The notes beneath the pieces were generated by a model. It did not search any database. It was not told the origin of the DNA and saw only the letters and a list, made by a program, of their open reading frames with translations. Position numbers and translations under genes: made by a program. From Nitrospiria bacterium (GTDB taxonomy: Bacteria; Nitrospirota; Nitrospiria; Nitrospirales; UBA8639): a stretch of DNA of 9,271 nt. The stretch covers positions 1 to 9,271 of the forward strand of contig JAUIKP010000097.1 in assembly GCA_030430725.1 (NCBI GenBank). Reading direction: 5' to 3'. Every line of letters starts with the position of its first letter. Position 1 is the stretch's first letter. Below are positions 1 through 6,912 of the stretch, in pieces.

Positions 1-31
1 GCGCTATGAACTCGAGTAGGGAAATAAGAAA

Positions 32-568
32 ATGCACACCTCATCATTGATAGCCTGTGGGCTGCTCGGAAGTCTCTTAGGATGCAGCAGCCCGCCGCCC
101 ATTCAGACCGCCAGTCAGGTCAATCTCGAGCGCTTCATGGGAGATTGGTTTGTAATTGCGAACATTCCGACGTTCATTGAGACGGAGGCGTTCAACGCAG
201 TGGAGTCCTATCGACTCAATGACGATGGAACCATCGCCACCACTTTTACCTTTCGCCAGGGCGGATTCGAGGGTGAACAGAAGATATACCGCCCGACCGG
301 CTTTGTGGTGGACCGGGAGTCCAATGCCGTATGGGACATGCAATTTCTCTGGCCGTTCAAGGCCGACTACCGAATCGTGTTTATCAATCCGGATTACAGT
401 CAAACCATCATCGGCCGCCTCAAACGGGACTATGTCTGGATCATGGCCCGAACTCCCCGGCTGCCTGAGGAAGATTATCAACATCTGCTTAAGATTATTG
501 CTGATCAAGGGTATGACCTCTCAAAAATTCAACGGGTCCCACAACGGTGGGAAGCTGGGCAGAATTGA
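32..568 (+). CDS. blc: Outer-membrane lipocalin lipoprotein (Blc-like)
   Basis: Predicted bacterial lipocalin of 178 aa, the usual length for Blc. Residues 1-17 are a lipoprotein signal peptide ending in the lipobox LLGC, with Cys18 as the lipidated residue. The next residue is Ser, which by the Lol +2 rule predicts sorting to the outer membrane. The lipocalin GxW signature is GDW at 37-39, followed by FVIANIPTF. The C-terminal half has the Blc-type strand and helix pattern: YRIVFINPDYSQTIIG around 113-128, then DYVWIMARTP at 133-142, and a closing helix ending GYDLSKIQRVPQ. Family members bind fatty acids or lysophospholipids and are linked to membrane maintenance under stress. That suits the lipid-modifying genes directly downstream. 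The ATG at 32 is preceded by an AG-rich stretch (AGGGA near 18-22) and gives the complete signal peptide. The ligand is not predictable from sequence. Confidence 0.93.
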   Translation: MHTSSLIACGLLGSLLGCSSPPPIQTASQVNLERFMGDWFVIANIPTFIETEAFNAVESYRLNDDGTIATTFTFRQGGFEGEQKIYRPTGFVVDRESNAVWDMQFLWPFKADYRIVFINPDYSQTIIGRLKRDYVWIMARTPRLPEEDYQHLLKIIADQGYDLSKIQRVPQRWEAGQN

Positions 569-575
569 TGATCAT

Positions 576-583
576 GGAAAGGA
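576..583 (+). promoter_or_regulatory. Ribosome binding site for the candidate small ORF
   Basis: GGAAAGGA lies 4 nt before a GTG at 588 and 10 nt before an in-frame ATG at 594. It sits just after the lipocalin stop, where it serves no other recognised gene. It is the main reason to consider the small ORF real. Confidence 0.4.
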
Positions 584-593
584 ACTCGTGAAA

Positions 594-746
594 ATGAGAC
601 GGATCCAGGACATGGCAAAAATCTATGGGCTATATCGGTCCTGCCTTGGAATTGCTGTGGCTGTGCAACCGTTTCCGGCTGGAGCATCCGGCTATGGGAG
701 GCCCCTGTCGGAGCCTTGCCCGAAAATCGGGAGGGGCCGTCGGTGA
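594..746 (+). CDS. Candidate small protein, 50 aa, unknown
   Basis: This reading frame fills most of the gap between the lipocalin and the FAD oxidoreductase. It starts at ATG 594, or at GTG 588 for 52 aa. It has a plausible ribosome binding site upstream and stops at TGA 744-746. That stop overlaps the GTG start of the oxidoreductase (743-745) in the sequence GTGA, a typical translational-coupling arrangement. The product begins MRRIQDMAKIYGLYRSC, passes through a mildly hydrophobic stretch (LGIAVAVQPFPAG) and ends basic (GRGRR). I recognise no family. It could be a genuine leader or small peptide, or a chance extension of a frame that also runs as a shadow inside the lipocalin gene. The composition gives no strong support either way. 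Confidence 0.3.
   Translation: MRRIQDMAKIYGLYRSCLGIAVAVQPFPAGASGYGRPLSEPCPKIGRGRR
729..736 (+). promoter_or_regulatory. Strong ribosome binding site fixing the oxidoreductase start
   Basis: GGGAGGGG lies 6 nt upstream of GTG 743. This favours GTG 743 over the in-frame TTG at 716, which lacks such a site and would add nine residues before the FAD-binding strand. Confidence 0.7.
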
Positions 747-2035
747 ACATTGCCATTATCGGAACGGGTATTGCGGGAAATGTGGCTGCCTATTATCTCA
801 GCCGTCACCACCGGATCACGGTTTTTGAAGCTAATGATTATGTGGGAGGACATACCCACACGCATGAGATCGCATGGGAGGGCCAACGGTATCAGCTTGA
901 TAGCGGGTTTATGGTCTTTAATCACCACACCTATCCCTGCTTCACGCGACTGCTCAAGGAACTGGATGTTCCGGCTCAAGCCTCCTCGATGGGCTTCAGC
1001 GTCAAATGTGATCGGTCAGGCCTGGAATATAACGGGACAACGTTAAATTCCCTTTTTGCTCAACGGCGGAATTTGTTCCGGCCATCTTTCTATAGAATGA
1101 TCAGGGACATTCTTCGTTTCAATCGCGAGGCCCCGCAGTGTCTCGCAAGCCCGGATATGCACACGACGCTAGGACACTATCTGAAACAGGCGGGTTACGG
1201 CAGAGAATTTCTTGACCGATATCTGATTCCCATGGGTGCGGCCATCTGGTCGGCCGACCCGGCGCAGATGTGGGCCATGCCCGCGCAGTTCTTTATCCGG
1301 TTCTTTCACAACCACGGGATGCTGAGCGTCAATGATCGCCCGACGTGGTATGTCATTCGAGGAGGCTCCCAGGCCTACGTCAACAAACTGACCGCTTCCT
1401 TTCGCGATCGTATCCGCACCAATGCCCCGGTAAAACGCATCGTACGAAACAGGGACTATGTGACCGTAACAGGGTTGCATAGCTCCCCCGAGCGATTCGA
1501 CGCCGTGTTCATTGCGACGCACGGAGATCAGGCCCTTCGATTATTGAGCGATGCCACGGACCTGGAGGAGGAGGTATTAGGTCCGATGACCACACAGAAC
1601 AATGAGGCGGTCCTTCACACCGATGCCGGGATGCTTCCCACACGTCGACAAGCCTGGGCTGCATGGAACTACCATATTCCGGTTCACCCACAAAACCGGG
1701 TTGCGGTGACCTACAATCTGAACATTTTGCAGGGTCTTCGCGCCCCCGTCCAATTTTGTGTCACCCTGAATAACAGCCGGGACATCTCCCCCTGCAAAAT
1801 TCTGAAGCGCATGACCTATGCTCACCCGATTTTTTCCATCCCCAGTGTCCGGGCGCAACAGCGGCAGGCGGAGATCAACGGTCGCAACCGGACCTATTTT
1901 TGCGGTGCCTACTGGAGATACGGATTTCACGAAGACGGAGTCGTAAGTGCCCTAAACGCGTTGGAACATTTCAAAAGGACCACGCATCATGCAAAGTTGC
2001 CTTTATCACGGACGAATACGGCATCGGCGGTTTGA
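743..2035 (+). CDS. FAD-dependent amine-oxidase-like oxidoreductase (COG2907 type)
   Basis: Flavoprotein of 430 aa starting at GTG 743. A Rossmann FAD-binding motif begins almost at residue 1: IAIIGTGIAGN with Gly7, Gly9 and Gly12. The acidic residue that closes the second strand is Glu29 (ITVFEAN), followed by the VGGHTHT loop typical of the amine-oxidase/phytoene-desaturase superfamily. The C-terminal flavin segment is TYFCGAYWRYGFHEDG near 384-399. No signal peptide is seen, so it is probably cytoplasmic or membrane-associated. Homologues are usually annotated as NAD/FAD-binding protein and sit beside DUF1365 and cyclopropane-synthase-like genes. This suggests oxidation or desaturation of a modified acyl chain rather than amine oxidation. 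The 3' end overlaps the DUF1365 gene by 47 bases, so the last roughly 15 residues are encoded in shared sequence. The substrate is inferred only from context. Confidence 0.88.
   Translation: MNIAIIGTGIAGNVAAYYLSRHHRITVFEANDYVGGHTHTHEIAWEGQRYQLDSGFMVFNHHTYPCFTRLLKELDVPAQASSMGFSVKCDRSGLEYNGTTLNSLFAQRRNLFRPSFYRMIRDILRFNREAPQCLASPDMHTTLGHYLKQAGYGREFLDRYLIPMGAAIWSADPAQMWAMPAQFFIRFFHNHGMLSVNDRPTWYVIRGGSQAYVNKLTASFRDRIRTNAPVKRIVRNRDYVTVTGLHSSPERFDAVFIATHGDQALRLLSDATDLEEEVLGPMTTQNNEAVLHTDAGMLPTRRQAWAAWNYHIPVHPQNRVAVTYNLNILQGLRAPVQFCVTLNNSRDISPCKILKRMTYAHPIFSIPSVRAQQRQAEINGRNRTYFCGAYWRYGFHEDGVVSALNALEHFKRTTHHAKLPLSRTNTASAV
1973..1979 (+). promoter_or_regulatory. Ribosome binding site for DUF1365, inside the preceding gene
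   Basis: AAAAGGA lies 9 nt before ATG 1989 and within the FAD oxidoreductase coding sequence. It supports the start that creates the 47-base overlap, as does the conserved YHGRIRHRRF stretch beginning at residue 6. Confidence 0.6.
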
Positions 2036-2783
2036 ACCGAAAGTCCATTCGTTCGATTATCCGGTGTTCTATGCGTATCTTGATCTCGATGAGCTCGACA
2101 TGGTCTTCGAAGGCCGTTGGTTCTGGTCAACGAAGGGCCCTGCACCGGTCAGATTTCGCCGAAGGGACTATCTGGGAGATCCGGGAATCCCTCTGCAGAC
2201 AGCTGTCCGGGAACATATCCGACGGGAAACAGGACATTCCCCGGAGGGGCCTATCCGTTTGCTCACGCATCTGCGACATTTCGGGTTTTCGTTCAACCCG
2301 GTCAGCTTTTATTACTGCTTCGATGCCCGGTCTCAATGTCTTGAGACGATCGTCGCGGAGATCACCAACACCCCATGGAACGAACGGCATGCCTATGTCC
2401 TTCCAAGGCATTCGAGTCTGACACAAACCGAACATTTACGTTTCCGGTTTGGAAAGGCGTTTCATGTTTCGCCATTTATGCCCATGGACATTCAATATGA
2501 TTGGACATTCGGAACTCCCGACACACACCTTTCGGTGCATATGAAAAACTTTCAGCACAACCGGAGCATCTTTGACGCGACACTGATATTGGAGCGTGAA
2601 GCGATCAACGGGATGAGCTGCGCCTGGGAATTGGCCGGCTATCCCCTCATGCCCATAAAGGTGCTGACCGCGATTTATTGGCAGGCCTTGAAACTTTTTC
2701 TTAAACGCGTGCCAATGTTTACTCATCCCTTAAAAACTTTACAGGACCCACAAGGTAAAACCAGGTCGGCGGACAGCCTATGA
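1989..2783 (+). CDS. DUF1365 family protein
   Basis: A 264-aa member of DUF1365, about the normal family length. Recognisable blocks are YHGRIRHRRF (6-15), LLTHLRHFGFSFNPVSFYYC (91-110), EITNTPWNERHAYVL (124-138) and FHVSPFMPMD (158-167). The C-terminal segment YPLMPIKVLTAIYWQALKLF is hydrophobic/amphipathic and may touch the membrane. The family has no firmly established biochemical activity. It is repeatedly found between an FAD oxidoreductase and a cyclopropane-synthase-like methyltransferase, as here and in M. tuberculosis (Rv0448c). It overlaps the upstream gene by 47 bases and the downstream gene by 4 bases (ATGA), so the three are probably translated in a coupled way. A role as a partner in acyl-chain modification is inference from neighbourhood. 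Confidence 0.9.
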   Translation: MQSCLYHGRIRHRRFEPKVHSFDYPVFYAYLDLDELDMVFEGRWFWSTKGPAPVRFRRRDYLGDPGIPLQTAVREHIRRETGHSPEGPIRLLTHLRHFGFSFNPVSFYYCFDARSQCLETIVAEITNTPWNERHAYVLPRHSSLTQTEHLRFRFGKAFHVSPFMPMDIQYDWTFGTPDTHLSVHMKNFQHNRSIFDATLILEREAINGMSCAWELAGYPLMPIKVLTAIYWQALKLFLKRVPMFTHPLKTLQDPQGKTRSADSL

Positions 2784-4069
2784 CTTCGAAACCCCTATCA
2801 TTCCCGTCAACCATATCGGCGGGCATCACTCCCAAACCCAGGTTTCTGGAGGCCTATGCCAGGCGCGCCCTGCTGAGTCGGCTCAACCGGATAACCAACG
2901 GTGAAATTATCCTATGTGATGGGAGCACCCGTCTCCGTTTCGGCCGGGTCACAGCGCAATGCCCTTTGAAAATCACGGTCACAGTCACCAATCCCCGATT
3001 CTACACTGATACGGCGTTCGGTGGATCCATCGGAGCCGGAGAGGCCTTCATGGCAGGCTATTGGCAGGTTGATGATCTCCCGGTCCTGATACGCATTTTC
3101 TTATGGAACCGAGAACTTCTGGATGGAATGGATGGCCCATGGGCCGGGTTAACCATGCCCATTCAGAAATTCCTCCACCGACTGAACCGGAACACGACCA
3201 AAGGGAGCCGACGCAACATTTCAGCCCACTATGATGTCGGCAATGAATTCTTTTCCCTGTTTCTTGATGAAAGCCTGATGTACTCCAGCGCCATTTTCAC
3301 CGATTCCACCATGACGCTTCATGAAGCTCAGGTAGCGCGCCTGGACCATATTTGTCGCAAGCTGGAGCTGAAATCGACAGACCATCTCCTGGAGATCGGG
3401 ACCGGGTGGGGCGGATTTGCGCTGTATGCAGCCACCCGCTATGGCTGTCAGGTCACGACCACCACCATATCCCAACAACAATATGATCTGGCCCGTCAAC
3501 GGATTGCGGAAGCCGGCCTGGATGACCGCATCACTGTGCTGTGCGCGGATTATCGTGACCTCACGGGGCAATACGACAAACTGGTTTCGTTGGAAATGAT
3601 CGAGGCAGTGGGACACCATTATTTTGATTCCTATTTTGAAGCATGCAGCCGGCTTCTGAAGCCTGAGGGAATGATGTTATTGCAGGCCATCACGATCGCC
3701 GATCAACGATATGAAGCCGCCAAACGTTCGGTGGATTTCATCCAACGGTACATTTTCCCAGGTAGCTGTATTCCCTCCATCACCGCCATAAGCGGGTCTA
3801 TCGCACGAGCCAGTGATCTGCGACTCTTTCATCTTGAGGATATCGGGCCGCATTATGTCACAACGCTGAAAGCCTGGCGTGATAATCTTTACCGGAACCG
3901 TAAAAAAATTCTCAGACTGGGCTACACCGAAGAATTTTTCCGTATGTGGGAGTTCTATTTTTGTTATTGCGAGGGAGGATTTACGGAACGCGTCATCAGT
4001 GACGTTCAGATGCTGCTGACCAAACCTGGAAATCGTCGAGACCCGATTACCTGCATTCAGGTAGCGTAA
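2780..4069 (+). CDS. Cyclopropane-fatty-acid-synthase-like SAM methyltransferase
   Basis: A 429-aa protein of the CFA synthase/mycolic acid methyltransferase family (COG2230). The N-terminal roughly 145 residues form the lipid-binding extension seen in full-length CFA synthases. The catalytic part starts at ISAHYDVGNEFFSLFL (147-162). SAM motif I is LLEIGTGWGGFALYAA (203-218), followed by VTTTTISQQQYDLA and LVSLEMIEAVGHHYFDSYF (268-286). The conserved RYIFPGSCIPS is at 323-333 and WEFYFCYCEGGF at 390-401. Compared from memory with E. coli Cfa, Glu275 matches Glu239, Ile304 matches Ile268 and a Tyr near 393 matches Tyr317. However, the Cys139 position is Ser170 (MYSSAIF) and the His266 position is Gln302 (LLQAITI). 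The enzyme should methylate unsaturated phospholipid acyl chains; whether it closes a cyclopropane is uncertain. Its start forms ATGA with the DUF1365 stop, with GGCGGA 6 nt upstream as ribosome binding site. Confidence 0.9.
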   Translation: MTSKPLSFPSTISAGITPKPRFLEAYARRALLSRLNRITNGEIILCDGSTRLRFGRVTAQCPLKITVTVTNPRFYTDTAFGGSIGAGEAFMAGYWQVDDLPVLIRIFLWNRELLDGMDGPWAGLTMPIQKFLHRLNRNTTKGSRRNISAHYDVGNEFFSLFLDESLMYSSAIFTDSTMTLHEAQVARLDHICRKLELKSTDHLLEIGTGWGGFALYAATRYGCQVTTTTISQQQYDLARQRIAEAGLDDRITVLCADYRDLTGQYDKLVSLEMIEAVGHHYFDSYFEACSRLLKPEGMMLLQAITIADQRYEAAKRSVDFIQRYIFPGSCIPSITAISGSIARASDLRLFHLEDIGPHYVTTLKAWRDNLYRNRKKILRLGYTEEFFRMWEFYFCYCEGGFTERVISDVQMLLTKPGNRRDPITCIQVA

Positions 4070-4088
4070 AAGATCCACCGAGTCCCAT

Positions 4089-4094
4089 GGAGGA
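4089..4094 (+). promoter_or_regulatory. Ribosome binding site fixing the multicopper oxidase start
   Basis: GGAGGA lies 4 nt before ATG 4099. Because it overlaps the codons just after ATG 4087, it argues for 4099 as the true start. The start at 4099 also gives a signal peptide with a basic N-terminus (MKNYLGKMPR). Confidence 0.65.
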
Positions 4095-4098
4095 CACT

Positions 4099-5379
4099 AT
4101 GAAAAACTATTTGGGTAAAATGCCCAGACTTTTTATCGTGGGTATAACTCTTTCAATCATTTTGTTGGGAATGTCTGCTCACATCATTTACGCTGAAGAA
4201 GTACCCGTCAAAGAATTCTCCATCACGGTCGAAGAAATGACTATTACGTTATTGGAGGATCCCAAGAAAGAAGTGCCCGTTTGGGCTTATGCCCTAAAAG
4301 GGAAAAAGCCTTCAGTTCCCGGCCCGGTCATTCGTGTCAACAAAGGCGACCTGGTCAAAGTCCATTTCACCAACACCCATCACCTTCCTCACACCATGCA
4401 TTTTCATGGTGTGCATCCGTTTAACATGGACGGAAATGGTCAACGAACCATGGGACGTGAGCAACTCCAGATGCCTGGCGAATCCTACACCTATGAATGG
4501 ATGGCTGAAGATCCCGGTTATTATCTCTATCATTGCCATTTCGACACGGCGAACCACATGGATCACGGCATGTATGGGTTATTTGTCGTCGAAGATCCTA
4601 CCTGGCCTCAAGTCGATCAGGAATTTGTCACATTTTGGGACGAGTGGGACATAAATGATGATGGACACTACGATACCCACACGATCAATAGCCGTTCTGC
4701 CCCTGATTACCATCCTATGAACACCAAGGTGGGGGACCGGGTTCGCATTATTCTCGCCAATATCGGATTCGAGTTTCATACCCCACATCTTCATGGTCAT
4801 AAATGGAATGAAGTGAATCCCGGAAATCCTCGGCTTCCCGGATGGGACAATCCCAACGGAGTGCTCTCCATCGGACCTGCTGAAATTAAAGTCGTCGAGT
4901 TTGTCACCAACCATGCAGGGACCTGGTTATTTCACTGCCATGTGGTACCCCATGTGGCTGACGATCGGAAGTACCCTCGGGGAATGCTGACCCTGCTGAA
5001 GGTCTTCGGGGAACCGCACATGTCTTCCACACAACCGTCTAGTAATCCAAGCGTACAAGATGACCAATCCGGTGTTTCTCCGAATTCCCAGGTGGCCTCC
5101 ATCCCCGACTCTCAGATCAGGGAATTTCCATCCGGGCTGGCCGACCGGGGGTATGACGTGTACGACAAAAACTGCAAGGCCTGCCACGGGGCGCTCGCCA
5201 AAGGTGAATATGGTCCCGCATTACAGCAAAATCCGATCCTCCAGAATAATGACATGTTTTGGACGACGATTTTAAAGGGACGTGGGAATATGCCGGCGTG
5301 GCAAGATCGCTTAACTTCCCAGCAGATTGCCGACGTCCAAGCCTACTTGAAAACACTCAAGCCGGCCCCACCACCCTGA
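4099..5379 (+). CDS. Exported two-domain multicopper oxidase fused to cytochrome c
   Basis: Protein of 426 aa. Residues 1-32 form a Sec signal peptide with hydrophobic core LFIVGITLSIILLG and likely cleavage after YA, so it acts in the periplasm. Cupredoxin domain 1 carries HTMHFHG (His98, His101, His103) and HCH at 145-147, then His153 and Met158. Cupredoxin domain 2 carries HTPHLHGH (His227, His230, His232) and HCHVVPH at 279-285, then Met296. HxH plus HCH motifs in both domains are the signature of a laccase-type trinuclear copper site shared between domains. The Cys, His and Met sets indicate type-1 copper in each domain. A Ser/Pro/Gln-rich linker (about 305-340) joins a cytochrome c domain with CKACH (359-363) as haem site and Met398 (NMPAW) as probable axial ligand. 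It likely passes electrons between haem c, copper and O2 or another acceptor. It follows the methyltransferase by only 29 bases. A copper nitrite reductase is less likely because those have HCA rather than HCH in domain 1. Confidence 0.9.
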   Translation: MKNYLGKMPRLFIVGITLSIILLGMSAHIIYAEEVPVKEFSITVEEMTITLLEDPKKEVPVWAYALKGKKPSVPGPVIRVNKGDLVKVHFTNTHHLPHTMHFHGVHPFNMDGNGQRTMGREQLQMPGESYTYEWMAEDPGYYLYHCHFDTANHMDHGMYGLFVVEDPTWPQVDQEFVTFWDEWDINDDGHYDTHTINSRSAPDYHPMNTKVGDRVRIILANIGFEFHTPHLHGHKWNEVNPGNPRLPGWDNPNGVLSIGPAEIKVVEFVTNHAGTWLFHCHVVPHVADDRKYPRGMLTLLKVFGEPHMSSTQPSSNPSVQDDQSGVSPNSQVASIPDSQIREFPSGLADRGYDVYDKNCKACHGALAKGEYGPALQQNPILQNNDMFWTTILKGRGNMPAWQDRLTSQQIADVQAYLKTLKPAPPP

Positions 5380-5433
5380 GCGCATGCAAGTTCCCGGGGA
5401 AAAAATTGATTGGCTCCGCTTCTCTTCGGTCCT

Positions 5434-5454
5434 CGTTCCTACGGGTAAGGAACG
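5434..5454 (+). other. Inverted repeat (hairpin) upstream of the bd oxidase
   Basis: CGTTCCT (5434-5440) and AGGAACG (5448-5454) form a perfect 7-bp stem around a 7-nt loop, in the 195-base interval between the copper oxidase stop and the preferred bd oxidase start. No T-run follows, so it is not a standard intrinsic terminator. It could be an operator, an mRNA processing or stability element, or chance. The rest of the interval shows no convincing promoter. Confidence 0.35.
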
Positions 5455-5574
5455 GTCTCTGCACACTGGGACTCAAGGACCCGTCCTGGAAATAATTGAC
5501 CTTTGGGCTACCAAACCGAAAGACCTGAGCTCATGGAGGAGATCCCACCTCACCCTTTGGAGTATATTGGTTAT

Positions 5575-6912
5575 ATGAATGATTTAATCGCTGCACGATC
5601 CCTCATGGCCATGTCGCTGGGGTTCCATATCATTTTTGCAGTCGTGGGTATGGCCATGCCTCTCCTGATGGTGGTGGCGGAAGGGCGCTGGCTGAAAACA
5701 GGGAAAGCCGTCTACCTGACCATTGCCAAACGCTGGGCCAAAGGCACGGCCATTTTTTTTGCCGTTGGAGCCGTCACGGGGACCGTGCTGTCATTCCAAT
5801 TGGGCTTACTCTGGCCCCGGTTTATGGAATGGGCTGGTCCCATCATTGGACCGGCCTTTGCTATCGAAGGGTTTGCGTTTTTTACGGAAGCCATTTTTCT
5901 CGGGATCTATCTCTATGGATGGCAAAAGGTAAGCCCGGGCGCGCACCTCACGGCGGGAGGGGTGGTGGCGCTGAGTGGAATCACGTCCGGAGTCGTCGTC
6001 GTCATGGCGAATGGGTGGATGAATACCCCCAGAGGATTTATGATGCATGGCGAAATTCCGGCCAACATCGATCCCGTCGCGGCCCTCTTCAATCCTTCGG
6101 GTATATTGCAGGCCCCTCACATGATCCTTGCTGCGTTTGCCGCTACCGGTTTTGCGGTAGCCGGCATTCACGCGTTTCTGCTTCTCCGCCAACCCGGCAA
6201 TGCGTTTCATCTATCGGCTTTAAAAATCACATTGGTCATCGGTGGAATCAGCGCCATTCTTCAACCGCTCAGCGGAGATTTTCTCGCCAAGCAAGTAGCA
6301 GAATTCCAGCCCTTAAAATTGGCGGTCTTCGAAGCCCAGGTCGAGACGCAACAGGGCGCGCCGTTTCGAATCGGGGGGGTTTGGGATTCAGAAAGAGAAA
6401 TGTTCGACTATGTGCTGGAAATCCCTTATGCCCTGAGTCTACTCGTCACATCGGATCCCAACGGTCAGGTGATAGGTCTCAAAGATTTCCCACAGGAAAA
6501 CTGGCCGCCCATTGGAATAACCAGGACGGCGTTTCAACTCATGGTGTTCATCGGATTTGTGATGATGGGCCTGGCTCTCTGGGGCTTCTGGGTTATGTAC
6601 CAGAAAAACACGCTCTATCAATGCCGGCGTTTCCTTCAGGCGCTGGTATTGGCGACGCCCTTAGGTTTTCTGGCAATCGAAGCCGGTTGGGTGGCGACGG
6701 AAGTGGGCCGGCAACCCTGGGTCATTGTGGGATATCTGAAAACCGCAGATGCCGTCACACCCATGCCGGGATTGATCATTCCCCTGATAGTTTTTGGGGC
6801 TTTGTATATTTTCCTGGCCTGTATCGTGACCTGGTTGATGTGGCGCCATGTTTCAGCCACACCCGATCAGTTTGAGATGGCTTCCCCGAGGAAGGAGGGG
6901 GAATCTGTCTGA
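5575..6912 (+). CDS. cydA: Cytochrome bd-type quinol oxidase subunit I
   Basis: Polytopic membrane protein of 445 aa from ATG 5575, with about nine hydrophobic helices. It is the haem-bearing subunit of a bd oxidase, which oxidises quinol and reduces O2 to water. Compared with E. coli CydA from memory, His18 (SLGFH) is the haem b595 ligand, His199 (GIHAF) and Met323 (FQLMVF) are the b558 ligands, and Glu98 and Glu105 (AIEGFAFFTE) are the haem-pocket acids. Lys248 and Glu253 (KLAVFE) are quinol-loop residues, and GRQPW is at 378-382 with Glu376 before it. It is shorter than the 522-aa E. coli protein, consistent with a short Q-loop (CioA-like) form. The Arg usually two residues before the b558 Met appears as Gln321. 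GGAG lies 10 nt upstream of ATG 5575. ATG 5533 (14 more residues) and TTG 5503 are in-frame alternatives with weaker sites. Confidence 0.9.
   Translation: MNDLIAARSLMAMSLGFHIIFAVVGMAMPLLMVVAEGRWLKTGKAVYLTIAKRWAKGTAIFFAVGAVTGTVLSFQLGLLWPRFMEWAGPIIGPAFAIEGFAFFTEAIFLGIYLYGWQKVSPGAHLTAGGVVALSGITSGVVVVMANGWMNTPRGFMMHGEIPANIDPVAALFNPSGILQAPHMILAAFAATGFAVAGIHAFLLLRQPGNAFHLSALKITLVIGGISAILQPLSGDFLAKQVAEFQPLKLAVFEAQVETQQGAPFRIGGVWDSEREMFDYVLEIPYALSLLVTSDPNGQVIGLKDFPQENWPPIGITRTAFQLMVFIGFVMMGLALWGFWVMYQKNTLYQCRRFLQALVLATPLGFLAIEAGWVATEVGRQPWVIVGYLKTADAVTPMPGLIIPLIVFGALYIFLACIVTWLMWRHVSATPDQFEMASPRKEGESV

Noticed and set aside
1..19. End of an upstream gene: in-frame stops at TGA 7-9 or TAG 17-19
   Set aside because: Too few codons to tell which frame, if either, was coding; no product can be supported.
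77..508. 143-codon minus-strand frame opposite the lipocalin
   Set aside because: Fully antisense to a well-supported lipocalin, with no motif or ribosome binding site.
156..593. Long plus-strand frame overlapping the lipocalin and continuing into the small ORF
   Set aside because: The part inside the lipocalin is Arg/Ser/Pro-rich with no family resemblance; only the 3' part after 588 has its own start signal.
4099..5000. Reading the copper protein as a NirK-type nitrite reductase
   Set aside because: Domain 1 has HCH and HxH as in trinuclear-site oxidases, not the HCA motif of NirK, and domain 2 has laccase-like HxxHxH and HCH.
5489..5530. TTGACC as a sigma-70 -35 box before the bd oxidase
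   Set aside because: No acceptable -10 sequence at 16-18 nt spacing; the downstream stretch reads AAAGAC.
5829..6875. 348-codon open frame on the plus strand inside bd subunit I
   Set aside because: It lies almost wholly within a gene with clear family motifs, and its product is Arg/Gly/Ser/His-rich with no recognisable domain; a shadow frame.
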